DNA from: Myxococcales bacterium
GTDB lineage: Bacteria; Myxococcota; Polyangia; Nannocystales; Nannocystaceae
Direction: 5' to 3'
Assembly: GCA_016793465.1 (NCBI GenBank)
Contig: JAEUJW010000065.1
Coordinates: 1-64,000 of the forward strand
DNA length: 64,000 bases
The translations under genes and the position numbers were made by a program. Positions within the stretch are counted from its first letter, which is position 1. Each line of letters starts with the position of its first letter. The notes below the pieces were generated by a model that was not told the origin of the DNA, did not search any database, and saw only the letters and a list, made by a program, of their open reading frames with translations. Of the stretch, positions 1 through 8,874 are shown in pieces.

Positions 1-1
1 C

Positions 2-55
2 ACCCGCAGGCTCGCCGAGCTCGGGTTTCAGGTCGAGCTCCGTCCCGCAGCCTGA
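2..55 (+). CDS. C-terminal fragment of an unknown protein (cut by the window start)
   Basis: The first 18 codons stay open in frame 2 and end at TGA (53-55). The codons are G/C-ending and the residues, roughly TRRLAELGFQVELRPAA, look like a real C-terminus rather than a shadow frame. Everything upstream lies outside the window, so no product can be named. Confidence 0.35.
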   Translation, partial: TRRLAELGFQVELRPAA

Positions 56-185
56 CCCTCACCTGACGCCGCTACCCCACGGCCGGGCCCCTCCCGTGTC
101 CGGGCAGTTTCTTGGTAGCGGAATTCGGCAATTCGCAGGGCTCGCGGAGGGAGCTCGCGCGCGCTCTGACCGGGCGAGGCGAGGC

Positions 186-2603
186 TCAGGGGCTCTGACC
201 CCAGGGACCTGGCGCGTCGGACATGTCGAAGTGGAAGCTGGCGCCGGCGAGCTGGTCGTGGGTGACGCGGGCGGTGTCGAGGGGCTCGCCGTTGCGGGTG
301 GCGGCGTCGATGTAGATGTGGGAGCTCGAGGTCGCGGGCGCGTCGAGCACGAGGTCGCCGGCGGGGAGGTGGAAGGTGGCGCGGGTGAAGCGGGGGCTGC
401 CGAGGAGGTAGAGGTCGGTGCCGGCGAAGGGGAAGAGGCCGGCGGCGGCGAACATGTACCAGGCGCTCATGGTGCCGGCGTCGTCGTTGCCGGGCAGGCC
501 GCCGGCGGTGTCGCTGTAGCGGTTGTCGGCGATCCAGCGCGACCAGCGGGCGCTGCCGGCGGGCTCGCCGAGCGCGCTGAAGATGAAAGCGTAGTGGATG
601 TCGGGCTCGTTGCCTTGCCAGTAGTACTGCTGGGGGTTGAGGGTGAGGAGCTCGTCCTCGGACTTTTCGAACAGGTCTGTGAGGCGGGTCAGGAGCGCCG
701 CGCGGCCGCCCATCAGCTCGGCGAGGCCCTCGATGTCGTGGGGCACGAACCACGTGTACTGCAGGGCGTTGCCCTCGGCGTAGAAGTCCTGCCAGGCCAG
801 CGTGTCGACGTCGGCGACGAAGCTGCCGTCCTTGTGGCGGCCGATCATCAGGCCGGTGGCGGGGTCGTAGGTGTTCCTGTAGTTCTGCGCGCGGGTCGCG
901 AACATGGCGGCGTCGGCGGGCTCGCCGAGGGCCTCGGCGAGCACGCCGAGGGCGTGGTCGTCGTAGGCCGACTCGAGCGTCCACGAGACCGACGAGCCGC
1001 CCGACTCGACGGGCACGTAGCCGAGGGCGATGTAGTCCTCGACGCCGGCGCGGCCGCCGTAGGGGCTGTCGGGCGGGACGGGCTCCATGGCGGTCTTGCG
1101 CATGGCGGCGTAGGCGTCGGCGAGCCCGATGTCTTCGGGGTCGAAGCCCTTGAGGACGCTGTCGGCGAACACCACGGCGGCGCTCTCGCCGACCATGCCG
1201 CTGGTGTAGCCGGTGCCGAGCGGCCAGCGCGGCATGTAGCCGCCGTCGGCTGCCATGGCGGTGAGCGAGCGCAGCAGGTCCTGCTGGACCTCCGGGTAGA
1301 GGAGGGTCAGCAGCGGGTGCAGCGTGCGGTAGGTGTCCCACAGCGAGAAGTCGGTGTAGTAGGTGAAGCCGTCGGCCTGGTGCACCTGCTTGTCGAGGCC
1401 GCGGTAGCTGCCGTCGCGGTCGGTGGCCAGCGTCGGCATCAGCAGCGCGTGGTAGAGGGCGGTGTAGAACATCCGGAAGTCGCGCTCGGACTCGCCGTGG
1501 AGCTCGACGCGGCCGAGCAGCTGCTCCCAGCGCTGCTCGGCGCTGGCGCGGGCGGCCTCGAAGTCGAGGTCGGGGGCCTCGGCGGCGAGGTTCATGGCGG
1601 CGTGCTCGGGGTCGACGAAGCTGAGGCCGACGGCGAGCACGACCGGCTCGCCCCCGGCGAACTCGAAGTAGGCGCCGACGGCGGTGCCGTCGCGCGTGGT
1701 CTCGTCGGCGACGACCTCGCCGTCCTTCCACGCGCCGTGGCCGGCGAACGGGCGCGAGAAGCGGGCGGCGAAGTGGACCTCGACGCCGCCGGAGCGCTTC
1801 GAATAACCGCCGCTGACGTGCACCGATCCGGTCACGCCGGCGCCCGCGGGGTCGACGGTGAACGACGCCGACACGACCTCGACGTCGGGCAGCACGCGCC
1901 CGAGGTCCATCACCACCGCCTGCGGCTGGCCGGCGGGGAAGGTGAAGCGGTGCAGGCCCACGCGCTCGCTGGCGGTCAGCTCGACGTCGACGCCGTCGGC
2001 CAGCTTGACGCGGTACCAGCCGGGGCCGGCCATCTCGTCGCTCTTGGCGAACGCCTGCATGACGCCCTTCGGCGCGGCCTTGGCGGGCTCGAAGCCGACG
2101 GTGGGCATGAAGGAGACGGCGCCGTAGTCGACGATGCCGGTGCCGTGCATGCGGGTCTGGCTGAAGCCGAGGATGACCGAGTCCATGGCGCTGTAGCCGG
2201 AGCAGTGGGCGAAGCCGAGGGCGAGGCCGCCGGGGAGGGCGGTGTCGGGGCCGGGCCTGGCGAGGCCGAACGGGACCTGCGGCCCGGGGAAGGCCGAGCC
2301 GGTGCCGTAGCCGACGCCGCCGGTGCCGATGAAGGGGTCGACCCACTGGACGAGCGGCGCGGCGGCGGGCATGCCGGCGGGCTCGGAGGGGCCGTCGCCG
2401 GTGGTCGGGCCGCCGGTGGAGCTGTCTGCGTCGGAGGTCGTGGGCGGCTCGTCCGAGGTGGACGTCGTCATCGCCTGCGCGGCGGTCGTGTCGCCGGCGG
2501 AGCCGTCGTCGTCGTCATCGGCGGCGGCGGGCGGAGGATCGCCGCAGGCGGGCGCGAGCAGGCAGAGGCCGAGGGACACGCGCGAGAGGGGCGTGGAGCG
2601 CAT
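186..2603 (-). CDS. GH92 family alpha-mannosidase-like secreted lipoprotein
   Basis: Predicted 805 residues, the usual length for glycoside hydrolase family 92 (calcium-dependent exo-alpha-mannosidases acting on alpha-1,2/1,3-mannosides). The N-terminus has a basic and hydrophobic signal ending in the lipobox LAPAC, then an acidic and Ser/Thr-rich linker of about 60 residues, so the enzyme is probably surface-anchored. The GH92 N-terminal motif VDPFIGTGG begins near residue 75. Near the C-terminus GLPGNDDAGTMSAWYMF matches the family signature that carries the catalytic-base region. In the middle, MVGESAAVVFAD stands where many members have a GxHA/D-type motif, so substrate detail is uncertain. 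The ATG at 2603 was chosen because it begins the signal peptide; the frame stays open far upstream only because of GC-rich shadowing. It is divergent from the lipoprotein gene at 2745, with a 141-bp gap. Confidence 0.88.
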   Translation of the reverse strand: MRSTPLSRVSLGLCLLAPACGDPPPAAADDDDDGSAGDTTAAQAMTTSTSDEPPTTSDADSSTGGPTTGDGPSEPAGMPAAAPLVQWVDPFIGTGGVGYGTGSAFPGPQVPFGLARPGPDTALPGGLALGFAHCSGYSAMDSVILGFSQTRMHGTGIVDYGAVSFMPTVGFEPAKAAPKGVMQAFAKSDEMAGPGWYRVKLADGVDVELTASERVGLHRFTFPAGQPQAVVMDLGRVLPDVEVVSASFTVDPAGAGVTGSVHVSGGYSKRSGGVEVHFAARFSRPFAGHGAWKDGEVVADETTRDGTAVGAYFEFAGGEPVVLAVGLSFVDPEHAAMNLAAEAPDLDFEAARASAEQRWEQLLGRVELHGESERDFRMFYTALYHALLMPTLATDRDGSYRGLDKQVHQADGFTYYTDFSLWDTYRTLHPLLTLLYPEVQQDLLRSLTAMAADGGYMPRWPLGTGYTSGMVGESAAVVFADSVLKGFDPEDIGLADAYAAMRKTAMEPVPPDSPYGGRAGVEDYIALGYVPVESGGSSVSWTLESAYDDHALGVLAEALGEPADAAMFATRAQNYRNTYDPATGLMIGRHKDGSFVADVDTLAWQDFYAEGNALQYTWFVPHDIEGLAELMGGRAALLTRLTDLFEKSEDELLTLNPQQYYWQGNEPDIHYAFIFSALGEPAGSARWSRWIADNRYSDTAGGLPGNDDAGTMSAWYMFAAAGLFPFAGTDLYLLGSPRFTRATFHLPAGDLVLDAPATSSSHIYIDAATRNGEPLDTARVTHDQLAGASFHFDMSDAPGPWGQSP

Positions 2604-2744
2604 GGCGGCATCGTATCGGATCTGCGCTGGGGCCACCCGCGATTCGCGGCGCCGAGGTCTTCGGGACGCGGGCGACGAGCCGACGAGCGGCGTGCGGCGA
2701 CCCGGGGGCTGGCGGGTCGCGGGCCCGGCCGCTACGATGGCGGG

Positions 2745-4025
2745 ATGGCTTACCTCGATCGTCGTAGTGTCAAGATCTCCGTGGTGGGCGGCGCGCTGAC
2801 GGCGGCGCTCGCGGGCTGCACCACGAACCCGTGGTTTTACGTCGAGTCGGACAGCGGGATGTCGGACAGCTCGGGCGACGCGACCGGCGGCGGCGGGACG
2901 GCGAGCGAGCCGACGAGCGAGCCGGCGACGTCGGCCCCGCCGACCTCGGGCGGCGACGCCACCGGCGGGACCACGCACGTCGGCGGCGAGTCGACGACCG
3001 GCGAGTCGACGGCGACGCTGACGACCGGCGGCCCGGGCGGCGACACCGACACCAGCACCGACCCGGACCCCGACAGCGGGCCGGTGGACACCGGGCCGAT
3101 GGACAGCGGCGGCGACGAGGTGTGCGGCAACGGGGTCGTCGACCCGGGCGAGGACTGCGACCTCGGCGCGGACAACTCCGACGACGGCGCGTGCCTGACC
3201 GACTGCACGACGGCGACCTGCGGCGACGGCAAGCTGCAGGCGGGGGTCGAGGAGTGCGACGACGGCGACGCCGACAGCACCGATGAGTGCACACAGGAGT
3301 GCAAGCCGGCGGTCTGCGGCGACGGGTTCATCCTCGCGGGCGAGGAGGAGTGCGACGAGGGGGCGAACAACAGCAGCCTCGGCGAGTGCACGGAGATGTG
3401 CGTGGCGACCTTCTGCGGCGACGCGATCCAGCAGGCCGACGAGGCCTGCGATCAGGGCCCGCAGAACGGCACGGGCCTCGGCAAGTGCAGCCCGGACTGC
3501 CTGGCGATCGTGCAGAACAAGCTGAAGATCGTGGTGTCGGGGGCGAGCCTGCAGGGCGACCTCGCGTACATGGGCTCGTCCGGGCTCGCGGGGGCCGACA
3601 AGCTGTGCGCGGTGTTCGGCGGCTACAAGGCGATGATCGTCGACGGCGACTCGCGCGTCGCGTCGAACGACGCGTGGCAAGGCAAGGTCCCCGGGTGGGT
3701 GTTGAAGCCGTTCACCGCCTACGTCGACGGCATCGGCGGCCCGATCGGGGTGACCGGCGCGGAGGCGCTGCTCGGCGCGCACGCGATGCCCGAGGGCCAG
3801 CTCGCCGGGCCGATCTTCCTCAACGGCGGGCACGTGTGGACCGGCATGAACGACGACTGGACCGCGTCCGACTCCAACTGCGAGGGCTGGACCAGCAAGC
3901 AGGAGCAGCACAAGGGCACCGTCGGCGATTCGAAGGACACCAAGGACCAGTACCTGCGCGTCGACGGGCAGGAGGCCGTGTGCAACGAGTCGCGCAGGAT
4001 CTACTGCGCGCAGCAGCCGGGCTGA
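2745..4025 (+). CDS. Cys-rich DUF4215-repeat lipoprotein with C-terminal DUF1554-like domain
   Basis: Predicted 426 residues. The start MAYLDRRSVKISVV leads into a lipobox (ALAGC) near residue 25. A Gly/Ser/Thr/Asp linker of about 100 residues follows. Then come four Cys-rich repeats of the CGNGVVDPGEDCD / CGDGKLQAGVEECDDG / CGDGFILAGEEECDEG / CGDAIQQADEACD type (DUF4215, abundant in myxobacteria). The last 170 residues (from KLKIVVSGASLQGD) resemble DUF1554, a lectin-like secreted domain known from Leptospira and myxobacteria: it has the hallmark YKAMIVDGDSRVAS and a WVLKP segment. The protein is probably displayed on the outer membrane surface. The ligand is unknown. The domain names are recalled from family knowledge, not searched. 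Confidence 0.85.
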   Translation: MAYLDRRSVKISVVGGALTAALAGCTTNPWFYVESDSGMSDSSGDATGGGGTASEPTSEPATSAPPTSGGDATGGTTHVGGESTTGESTATLTTGGPGGDTDTSTDPDPDSGPVDTGPMDSGGDEVCGNGVVDPGEDCDLGADNSDDGACLTDCTTATCGDGKLQAGVEECDDGDADSTDECTQECKPAVCGDGFILAGEEECDEGANNSSLGECTEMCVATFCGDAIQQADEACDQGPQNGTGLGKCSPDCLAIVQNKLKIVVSGASLQGDLAYMGSSGLAGADKLCAVFGGYKAMIVDGDSRVASNDAWQGKVPGWVLKPFTAYVDGIGGPIGVTGAEALLGAHAMPEGQLAGPIFLNGGHVWTGMNDDWTASDSNCEGWTSKQEQHKGTVGDSKDTKDQYLRVDGQEAVCNESRRIYCAQQPG

Positions 4026-4093
4026 GCGCGGCGAGGGCGGAGCGGGGCGCGAGATTTTGTTAGGGTTGGCGCGCGTGAAGCGTCGGCGAGCAG

Positions 4094-6427
4094 ATGGCCC
4101 GTGATGCCCCGAAATATGCGGCGCGGCTGATCGCGTGGGCGGACGCGGTCTCGCGGCGGGTCGGCAGCCGCGGGGCGATCGCCGGGACGGTGACCGCGTG
4201 CGTGGGCCTGCTCGTGGCCGAGGACATCGGCGCGGCGCCGGGGCAGCCGCTGCGCGCCGGGCTGGCGGGGCGGTGGGTGCGGCGGCCGGAGCTGCTGCGC
4301 GAGGAATTGGCGGCGGCGTGGCGGGGCCTGTGCGCCGGGCACCCTGCGCTCGGCGGCGCGGCGGGCGTGCTGGACGCCGCGCCGACGTTGACGGCGGACG
4401 AGGCGGCGGAGCTGGCCGGGCTGGCGGAGCTCGACTGGTCGGCGGTCGAGCCGGCGATCCTCGGCACGTTGATCGAGCGCAGCTTGCAGGCCGACGAGCG
4501 GGCGCGGCTGGGGGCCTACTTCACGCCGCGGGCGTTCATCGAGCGGCTGGCGCGGCCGACCCTGGTCGAGCCGCTGGCCGACGCGTGGGCGACGGCCCAC
4601 GCGGCGGCGCGGGCGTGCGTGGGCGAGCACGGGCGCCGCGCGGCGCAGGCGACGTGCGCGAGGGTCCTGGCCGAGCTGCGGGCGGTGCGGGTGCTCGACC
4701 CGGCGTGCGGCACGGGCAACTTCCTGTACGTCGCGCTCGACCTGCTGCGGGCGCTCGAGGCCGAGGTGCTGGCGGCGCTGCGGGGGTTCGGCGGCGAGGC
4801 GGCGCCGCAGGTGCAGCCGGACCAGCTGCTGGGCATCGAGACGGAGGCGCGCTCGCGCGACGTGGCGGCGCTGGTGCTGTGGCTGGGGTTCATGCGGCGC
4901 GGGTGGAGCGGGCCGGTGGCGGCGGGCCGGCTCGAGGTGCGCGACGCGCTGTTGACGTGGGACCGCGTCGAGGACGTGGTCGACGCGGGCGGGCGGGTCG
5001 TCAGGGTGTCGCGTCAGGGCAAGCGCGGGGCGGGCACGGCGGCGGCGCTGCGGCGCTATCACGGGGCGCGGGCGGCGGACTGGCCGGCGGCGGACTTCGT
5101 GGTCAGCAACCCGCCGTTCATCGGCAACAAGCGGATGCGCGAGCTGCTCGGCGACGGATACGTCGAGGCGCTGCGGGCGGCCTACGCGGGGGCGGTGCCG
5201 GGGGACGTCGACCTGGTCGGCTACTGGTGGCACAAGGCGGCCGAGCAGCTGCGCGCGGGCGGGCTGCGGCGGTTCGGGATGATCACGACCAACAGCGTGC
5301 GCCAGCGGCAGACCGGGGCGGTGCTGCGGATGCACCTGCAGGGCGACTCGCCGCTGGTGATGCACGCGGCCTGCGCCGATCACCCCTGGGCGGAGGACGA
5401 CGCGGCGGTGCGGATCAGCATGACGGTGGTGCGCCGCGCCGACGAGCCGGGGGCGCGCGAGCCGGCGGTGTTCGACGAGACGGGCGCGCCGACCGGCGGC
5501 GGGGAGATCCACGTCGACCTGTCGGCGGGCGTCGACCTCAGCCGCGCCGTCGCGCTGACGGCCAACCGCGGGCTGTGCTTCCAGGGCATGAACCTCGTCG
5601 GCGACGGGTTTCGTCTCAGCGAGGCGGAGGTGCGGGACCTGCTCGGCATGTGCGCGCGTCCGGCGGTGCTGCGGCCCTACCTCACCGGGCGCGAGTTCCT
5701 GCGGGCCGGGCCGCGCCGCTACGTGATCGACTTCCACGGCTGCGACCTGGCGCGGGCGCGCGAGCTGGCGCCGCAGCTGCTGGGGCACCTCGAGCGGACC
5801 GTCAAGGCGCTGCGGGACGGCAACCGGCGCGAGAACTATCGCCGGCTGTGGTGGCAGTTCGGCGAGCCGCGGCCGGGGCTGCGGCGGGCGCTGGCGGGGG
5901 CTCCGCGCTACGTGGCGACGGCGGAGACCAGCCGGCACCGGGTGTTCGTGCGGCTGGCGGCGGAGGTGGTGCCGGATCACCAGCTGTACGCGATCGTCGG
6001 CGACGACGCGTGGATGTTCGCGGTGCTGTCGGCGCGACCGCACACGACGTGGGCGCTGCGCGCGGGCGGGCGCAACGGGGCGGGCAACGACCCGCGCTGG
6101 ACGAGCACGCGGACGTTCGCGCCGTTCCCGTTCCCGGCGGCGACGGCGGCGCAGCGGGCCGAGATCCGCGGGCTGGCGCTGGCGCTCGAGCGGGCGCGCG
6201 GCGAGCTGCTGGCGCGCGCGGGCGGGTCGCTGACCGACCTCTACAACGCGGCGCCGGCGGAGCTGCGGGCCGCGCACGCGCGGCTCGACGCGGCGGTGCT
6301 GGCGGCGTACGGGTGGGCGCCGGAGCTCGCGGAGGGCGAGCTGCTGGCGCGGCTGGTGGCGTTGAACGCGGAGCGGGCGGACGAGGAGCGGCGCGGGCTG
6401 GTGCGGGCGACCGGCGGCGAGGGCTGA
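4094..6427 (+). CDS. MmeI-like class I DNA N6-adenine methyltransferase, no nuclease domain seen
   Basis: Predicted 777 residues. A helical N-terminal region (about 1-140) precedes GAYFTPRAFIERL. The AdoMet motif I is VLDPACGTGNFLYVAL (about residue 203) and the catalytic motif IV is NPPF in VVSNPPFIGNK (about residue 338). The C-terminal third contains a YLTGREFLRAGP region and ENYRRLWWQFGEPRP, resembling the target-recognition and tail regions of type IIL/MmeI proteins. MmeI-type enzymes normally carry an N-terminal PD-(D/E)xK nuclease of about 150 residues; none is visible here, and an in-frame TGA at 4076-4078 rules out a longer N-terminus. It is therefore probably an orphan methyltransferase, or the methylating subunit of a system whose nuclease is elsewhere. 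The last codons are echoed downstream (see repeat 6343-6488). Confidence 0.8.
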   Translation: MARDAPKYAARLIAWADAVSRRVGSRGAIAGTVTACVGLLVAEDIGAAPGQPLRAGLAGRWVRRPELLREELAAAWRGLCAGHPALGGAAGVLDAAPTLTADEAAELAGLAELDWSAVEPAILGTLIERSLQADERARLGAYFTPRAFIERLARPTLVEPLADAWATAHAAARACVGEHGRRAAQATCARVLAELRAVRVLDPACGTGNFLYVALDLLRALEAEVLAALRGFGGEAAPQVQPDQLLGIETEARSRDVAALVLWLGFMRRGWSGPVAAGRLEVRDALLTWDRVEDVVDAGGRVVRVSRQGKRGAGTAAALRRYHGARAADWPAADFVVSNPPFIGNKRMRELLGDGYVEALRAAYAGAVPGDVDLVGYWWHKAAEQLRAGGLRRFGMITTNSVRQRQTGAVLRMHLQGDSPLVMHAACADHPWAEDDAAVRISMTVVRRADEPGAREPAVFDETGAPTGGGEIHVDLSAGVDLSRAVALTANRGLCFQGMNLVGDGFRLSEAEVRDLLGMCARPAVLRPYLTGREFLRAGPRRYVIDFHGCDLARARELAPQLLGHLERTVKALRDGNRRENYRRLWWQFGEPRPGLRRALAGAPRYVATAETSRHRVFVRLAAEVVPDHQLYAIVGDDAWMFAVLSARPHTTWALRAGGRNGAGNDPRWTSTRTFAPFPFPAATAAQRAEIRGLALALERARGELLARAGGSLTDLYNAAPAELRAAHARLDAAVLAAYGWAPELAEGELLARLVALNAERADEERRGLVRATGGEG

Positions 6428-6488
6428 CGAGCCGCTGGCGCGGCTGGTGGCGTTGAACGCGGAGCGGGCGACCGGCGGCGAGGGCTAG
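6343..6488 (+). repeat. Partial tandem echo of the methyltransferase 3' end
   Basis: Bases 6343-6379 (37 bp) recur exactly at 6434-6470. The final codons through GCGACCGGCGGCGAGGGCT before the stop recur ahead of a second stop, TAG, at 6486-6488. The second copy lacks the middle segment between two GCGGGCG words, so it looks like a tandem duplication that later lost about 27 bp between direct repeats. Everything after the TGA at 6425-6427 is non-coding. Confidence 0.8.
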
Positions 6489-6491
6489 CGC

Positions 6492-7685
6492 TCACGCGTC
6501 GAGGCGGCGGGCGACGTACTCGGTCTGCTCGAGCTCGGCGAGCTTGCGGCGGGCGTCCTCGACGATGGCCTGCTCGCTGGCGGGCGGGAGGCTGCCCTCG
6601 ATCATCAGGTGGACCGCGGTCGACTCCTCGCGGTAGCGGACGGTCACGCCGTCGACGACGATGCGGGTGGTGTTCCAGTCGTCGTCGTCGTCCGTGCCGG
6701 GCTTCACGGTGTGGGGGACCGGCGGCCGGTAGCGGGCCTCGTACAGCGCGAAGTCGGGGACACGCCCGAGGTCGGCCTCGAGCTTGGCGAGCTGCTCGCG
6801 GTCGTAGTCGGTGTCGCGGTCGACGTGCCAGGTCGCGTTGCCGATCCAGAACAGGTCGCTGGACTTGCCGTCGGCGCGGGCGAGCTCCCACTGCGGCCAG
6901 CGGCGGTCGGTGAGGCGGGTCCACACGCCGCTGGCGAGGTCGAGCGACCAGTCGTCGATGTTCTCGGCGAAGTCGCGCTCGCCGTCGCGCTCGACCAGGC
7001 GCTTGCCGGCCCGCACGACGATCGCCAGGCCGTCGTCGCGGAGCTCGGCGGTGTGCTCGTGGATCCACCCGGGGTTGTCGCCGCCGGTCGTCACGGGGCT
7101 GATCGCGAGGGTGGCGGTGTCGAGCGCGTACACCGGGGTGACGCCCGGGGCGCGCTGCCAGCCGTAACCGAGGCGGCCGATGATGATGATGCGATCGCCG
7201 ACGAGGGTCGCGCTGTGGAAGTCGGTCGGCGGGAAGTCCTGGTGCGGGTAGCCGTAGATCTCGAGCTCGCCGCCCGAACTCTTGATGATCACGTCGTTGT
7301 AGATGTAGAAGTCGGGGTCGTAGTAGTCCTCGTGCTCGCCGCCGATCTCGAGCGTGCGGCCGTCGGGGAGCTCGGTGGTGCTGCGGCCGAAGCGGTTGGC
7401 GCACCACCCGGGGCCGACCTCCATCGAGCTGGGGCCGTCGAACTTCTTGTTGGCCGACCACGCGCTGAGCTCGGGCTGGCGCGCGAGCCAGGCCCACACG
7501 GGGTTGGTCATGCGCTGCGGGTTGCGCAGGGCGGGCCGCGGCGAGCGAAACACGAGGAACAGGTCGCGGGGGATGTCCGCGGGCGGAGCGTCGTCGACGG
7601 GGTGCTCGTCGTCGGCGTCGAGCTGCTCGTCGAGCGAATCGGCGGACAGGTCGGCGTCGGGCGGGTCCTGGTCGTGCTCGGCCAT
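6492..7685 (-). CDS. Kelch-like beta-propeller protein of unknown function
   Basis: Predicted 397 residues, no signal peptide, with a strongly acidic first 40 residues (MAEHDQDPPDADLSADSLDE). The core contains repeated blade-like segments such as TELPDGRTLEIGGEHEDYYD, SATLVGDRIIIIGRLGYG and TPVYALDTATL, which fit kelch-type strands. The combination GEHEDYYDPDFYIYNDV and GWIHEHTAEL recalls uncharacterised bacterial proteins with kelch-like cores; I do not know an assigned activity. The ATG at 7685 is followed by good G/C third-position periodicity. It lies tail-to-tail with the methyltransferase at 4094, with the echo repeat squeezed between the stops. Confidence 0.75.
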   Translation of the reverse strand: MAEHDQDPPDADLSADSLDEQLDADDEHPVDDAPPADIPRDLFLVFRSPRPALRNPQRMTNPVWAWLARQPELSAWSANKKFDGPSSMEVGPGWCANRFGRSTTELPDGRTLEIGGEHEDYYDPDFYIYNDVIIKSSGGELEIYGYPHQDFPPTDFHSATLVGDRIIIIGRLGYGWQRAPGVTPVYALDTATLAISPVTTGGDNPGWIHEHTAELRDDGLAIVVRAGKRLVERDGERDFAENIDDWSLDLASGVWTRLTDRRWPQWELARADGKSSDLFWIGNATWHVDRDTDYDREQLAKLEADLGRVPDFALYEARYRPPVPHTVKPGTDDDDDWNTTRIVVDGVTVRYREESTAVHLMIEGSLPPASEQAIVEDARRKLAELEQTEYVARRLDA

Positions 7686-7742
7686 CGACGCAGGGTAATA
7701 CAGTCCGGCGCGCGCGGGCGTGCGCCGGACTGCGGCGCGCCG

Positions 7743-8477
7743 CTACTTGTCCGGTTTGGCCGACTTGCCCTTGTCGTCGGGCCCGGGCTTGTCGGCGGAC
7801 TTGCCCTTCGTGTCGGGGGTGGCCGCGTCGGCGGGCTTGGCCTTGGCGTCGGGACCGGCCGCGTCGGCGGACTTGCCCTTGGCGTCGGGACCGGCCGCGT
7901 CGACGCCCTTGCTGTCGTTGGCCTTGGTGTCGTGGCCCTTGGCGTCGGGACCGGCCGCGTCGGCGCCCTTGTTGTCGTTGGCCTTGGCGTCGTTGCCCTT
8001 GCTGTCGTTGCCCTTGCTGTCGTGGTCGGCCGCGTCGTGGCCCTTGTCGTCGTGGCCCTTGGTGTCGGGCTTGCCTTTGCCGTCGTGGCCCTTGCCGCGG
8101 GCGAGGTGTTCGGCGCGGATGGCCTCGGCGAGGTCCTTGCCGCGCTTGCCGCTGTCGAGCTGGGACTGGACGAACGCGCCGAAGTTGTCGACGGGGCCGT
8201 GGTCCTTGACGGCCTGGGCGGCGGCGTCGAGGAGGTCGGCGGCCTCGCGGGCGTGGAGCTTCTTGTCGCGTGCGGCCTTGAGACCGGCCTTCACGGCGGC
8301 GTCGTCGAGGCCGGCCTTGCGCAGGGCCTGGGCTTTCCGCGGCAGCTCGAGGGCGCCGAGGATGCGGTCGCGGGCGGCGTTTTTGTCGGCGGCTTCGGGC
8401 CTGGCGGGCGCTTCGGCGTCGGCGGCCCGGGGCAGGAGAGCGAGGCTGAGGATGGAGGCGAGGAGGACGGTGCGCAT
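7743..8477 (-). CDS. Exported low-complexity Lys/Asp/Gly-repeat protein
   Basis: Predicted 244 residues. The signal peptide MRTVLLASILSLALLPRAADA is followed by an Ala/Lys-rich helical segment (about 25-125). The C-terminal 115 residues are degenerate repeats of KGNDSKGND, DAAGPDAKG and KPADAATPDTKG type, with alternating Lys and Asp. Such a tail would be disordered and highly charged. The upstream partner (8498-8740) ends 20 bp before this start, so the two are probably co-transcribed. Repeat length is likely to vary between strains. No enzymatic domain is seen. Confidence 0.72.
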   Translation of the reverse strand: MRTVLLASILSLALLPRAADAEAPARPEAADKNAARDRILGALELPRKAQALRKAGLDDAAVKAGLKAARDKKLHAREAADLLDAAAQAVKDHGPVDNFGAFVQSQLDSGKRGKDLAEAIRAEHLARGKGHDGKGKPDTKGHDDKGHDAADHDSKGNDSKGNDAKANDNKGADAAGPDAKGHDTKANDSKGVDAAGPDAKGKSADAAGPDAKAKPADAATPDTKGKSADKPGPDDKGKSAKPDK

Positions 8478-8497
8478 GGGGGAGATCTCCGAGCGGC

Positions 8498-8740
8498 TCA
8501 CTTGGCGAGTTCGGCCTCGTATTTGGCGGCGAGGGCGGGGTCTTCGGCGATTTCGAACATGAGGGCCTCCCACTGGTCGGCGGTCATGCCGTGCTCGGCG
8601 AGGATCTTCTCGGCGTCGTCGGGCTTGGCGGCGCGGAGCTGCTTGGCGATGGTGACGGCCTGGTCGGCCTTGCCGCCGGCAGCCGTCGTGCCGCCGCAGG
8701 CGAGGGCGAAGGAGAGGAGGATGGGGGCGCATCGATTCAT
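8498..8740 (-). CDS. Small lipoprotein, 80 residues
   Basis: The peptide begins MNRCAPILLSFALACGG, a short signal with lipobox FALAC. It continues as an Ala/Lys/Glu-rich amphipathic helix (TIAKQLRAAKPDDAEKILAE, then EALMFEIAEDPALAAKYEAE). It has the look of small periplasmic helical lipoproteins. The ATG at 8740 is chosen because it starts the signal. It is the first gene of a two-gene unit with the repeat protein at 7743-8477. No family was recognised. Confidence 0.72.
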   Translation of the reverse strand: MNRCAPILLSFALACGGTTAAGGKADQAVTIAKQLRAAKPDDAEKILAEHGMTADQWEALMFEIAEDPALAAKYEAELAK

Positions 8741-8874
8741 GCGGATGAGGACCTCGTGGCGCTGAGACAGGGCGCGTGGTCGAGGTTCCAAGGTCGGCGG
8801 CGTGGGTGTGGTCGGGGTCGAACGGCCGCGCGTGGTGGTTTGGAAAACGTCGAACGCCGCGGGTCTGAGGCGGC

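Noticed and set aside
96..4025. Very long open frames opposite real genes (also at 6.6-8.8, 10.2-12.1, 38.1-40.5 and 62-63.5 kb)
   Set aside because: They are low-complexity Arg/Ala/Gly/Val translations produced by high GC on the opposite or shifted frame; recognisable domains always lie in the other frame.
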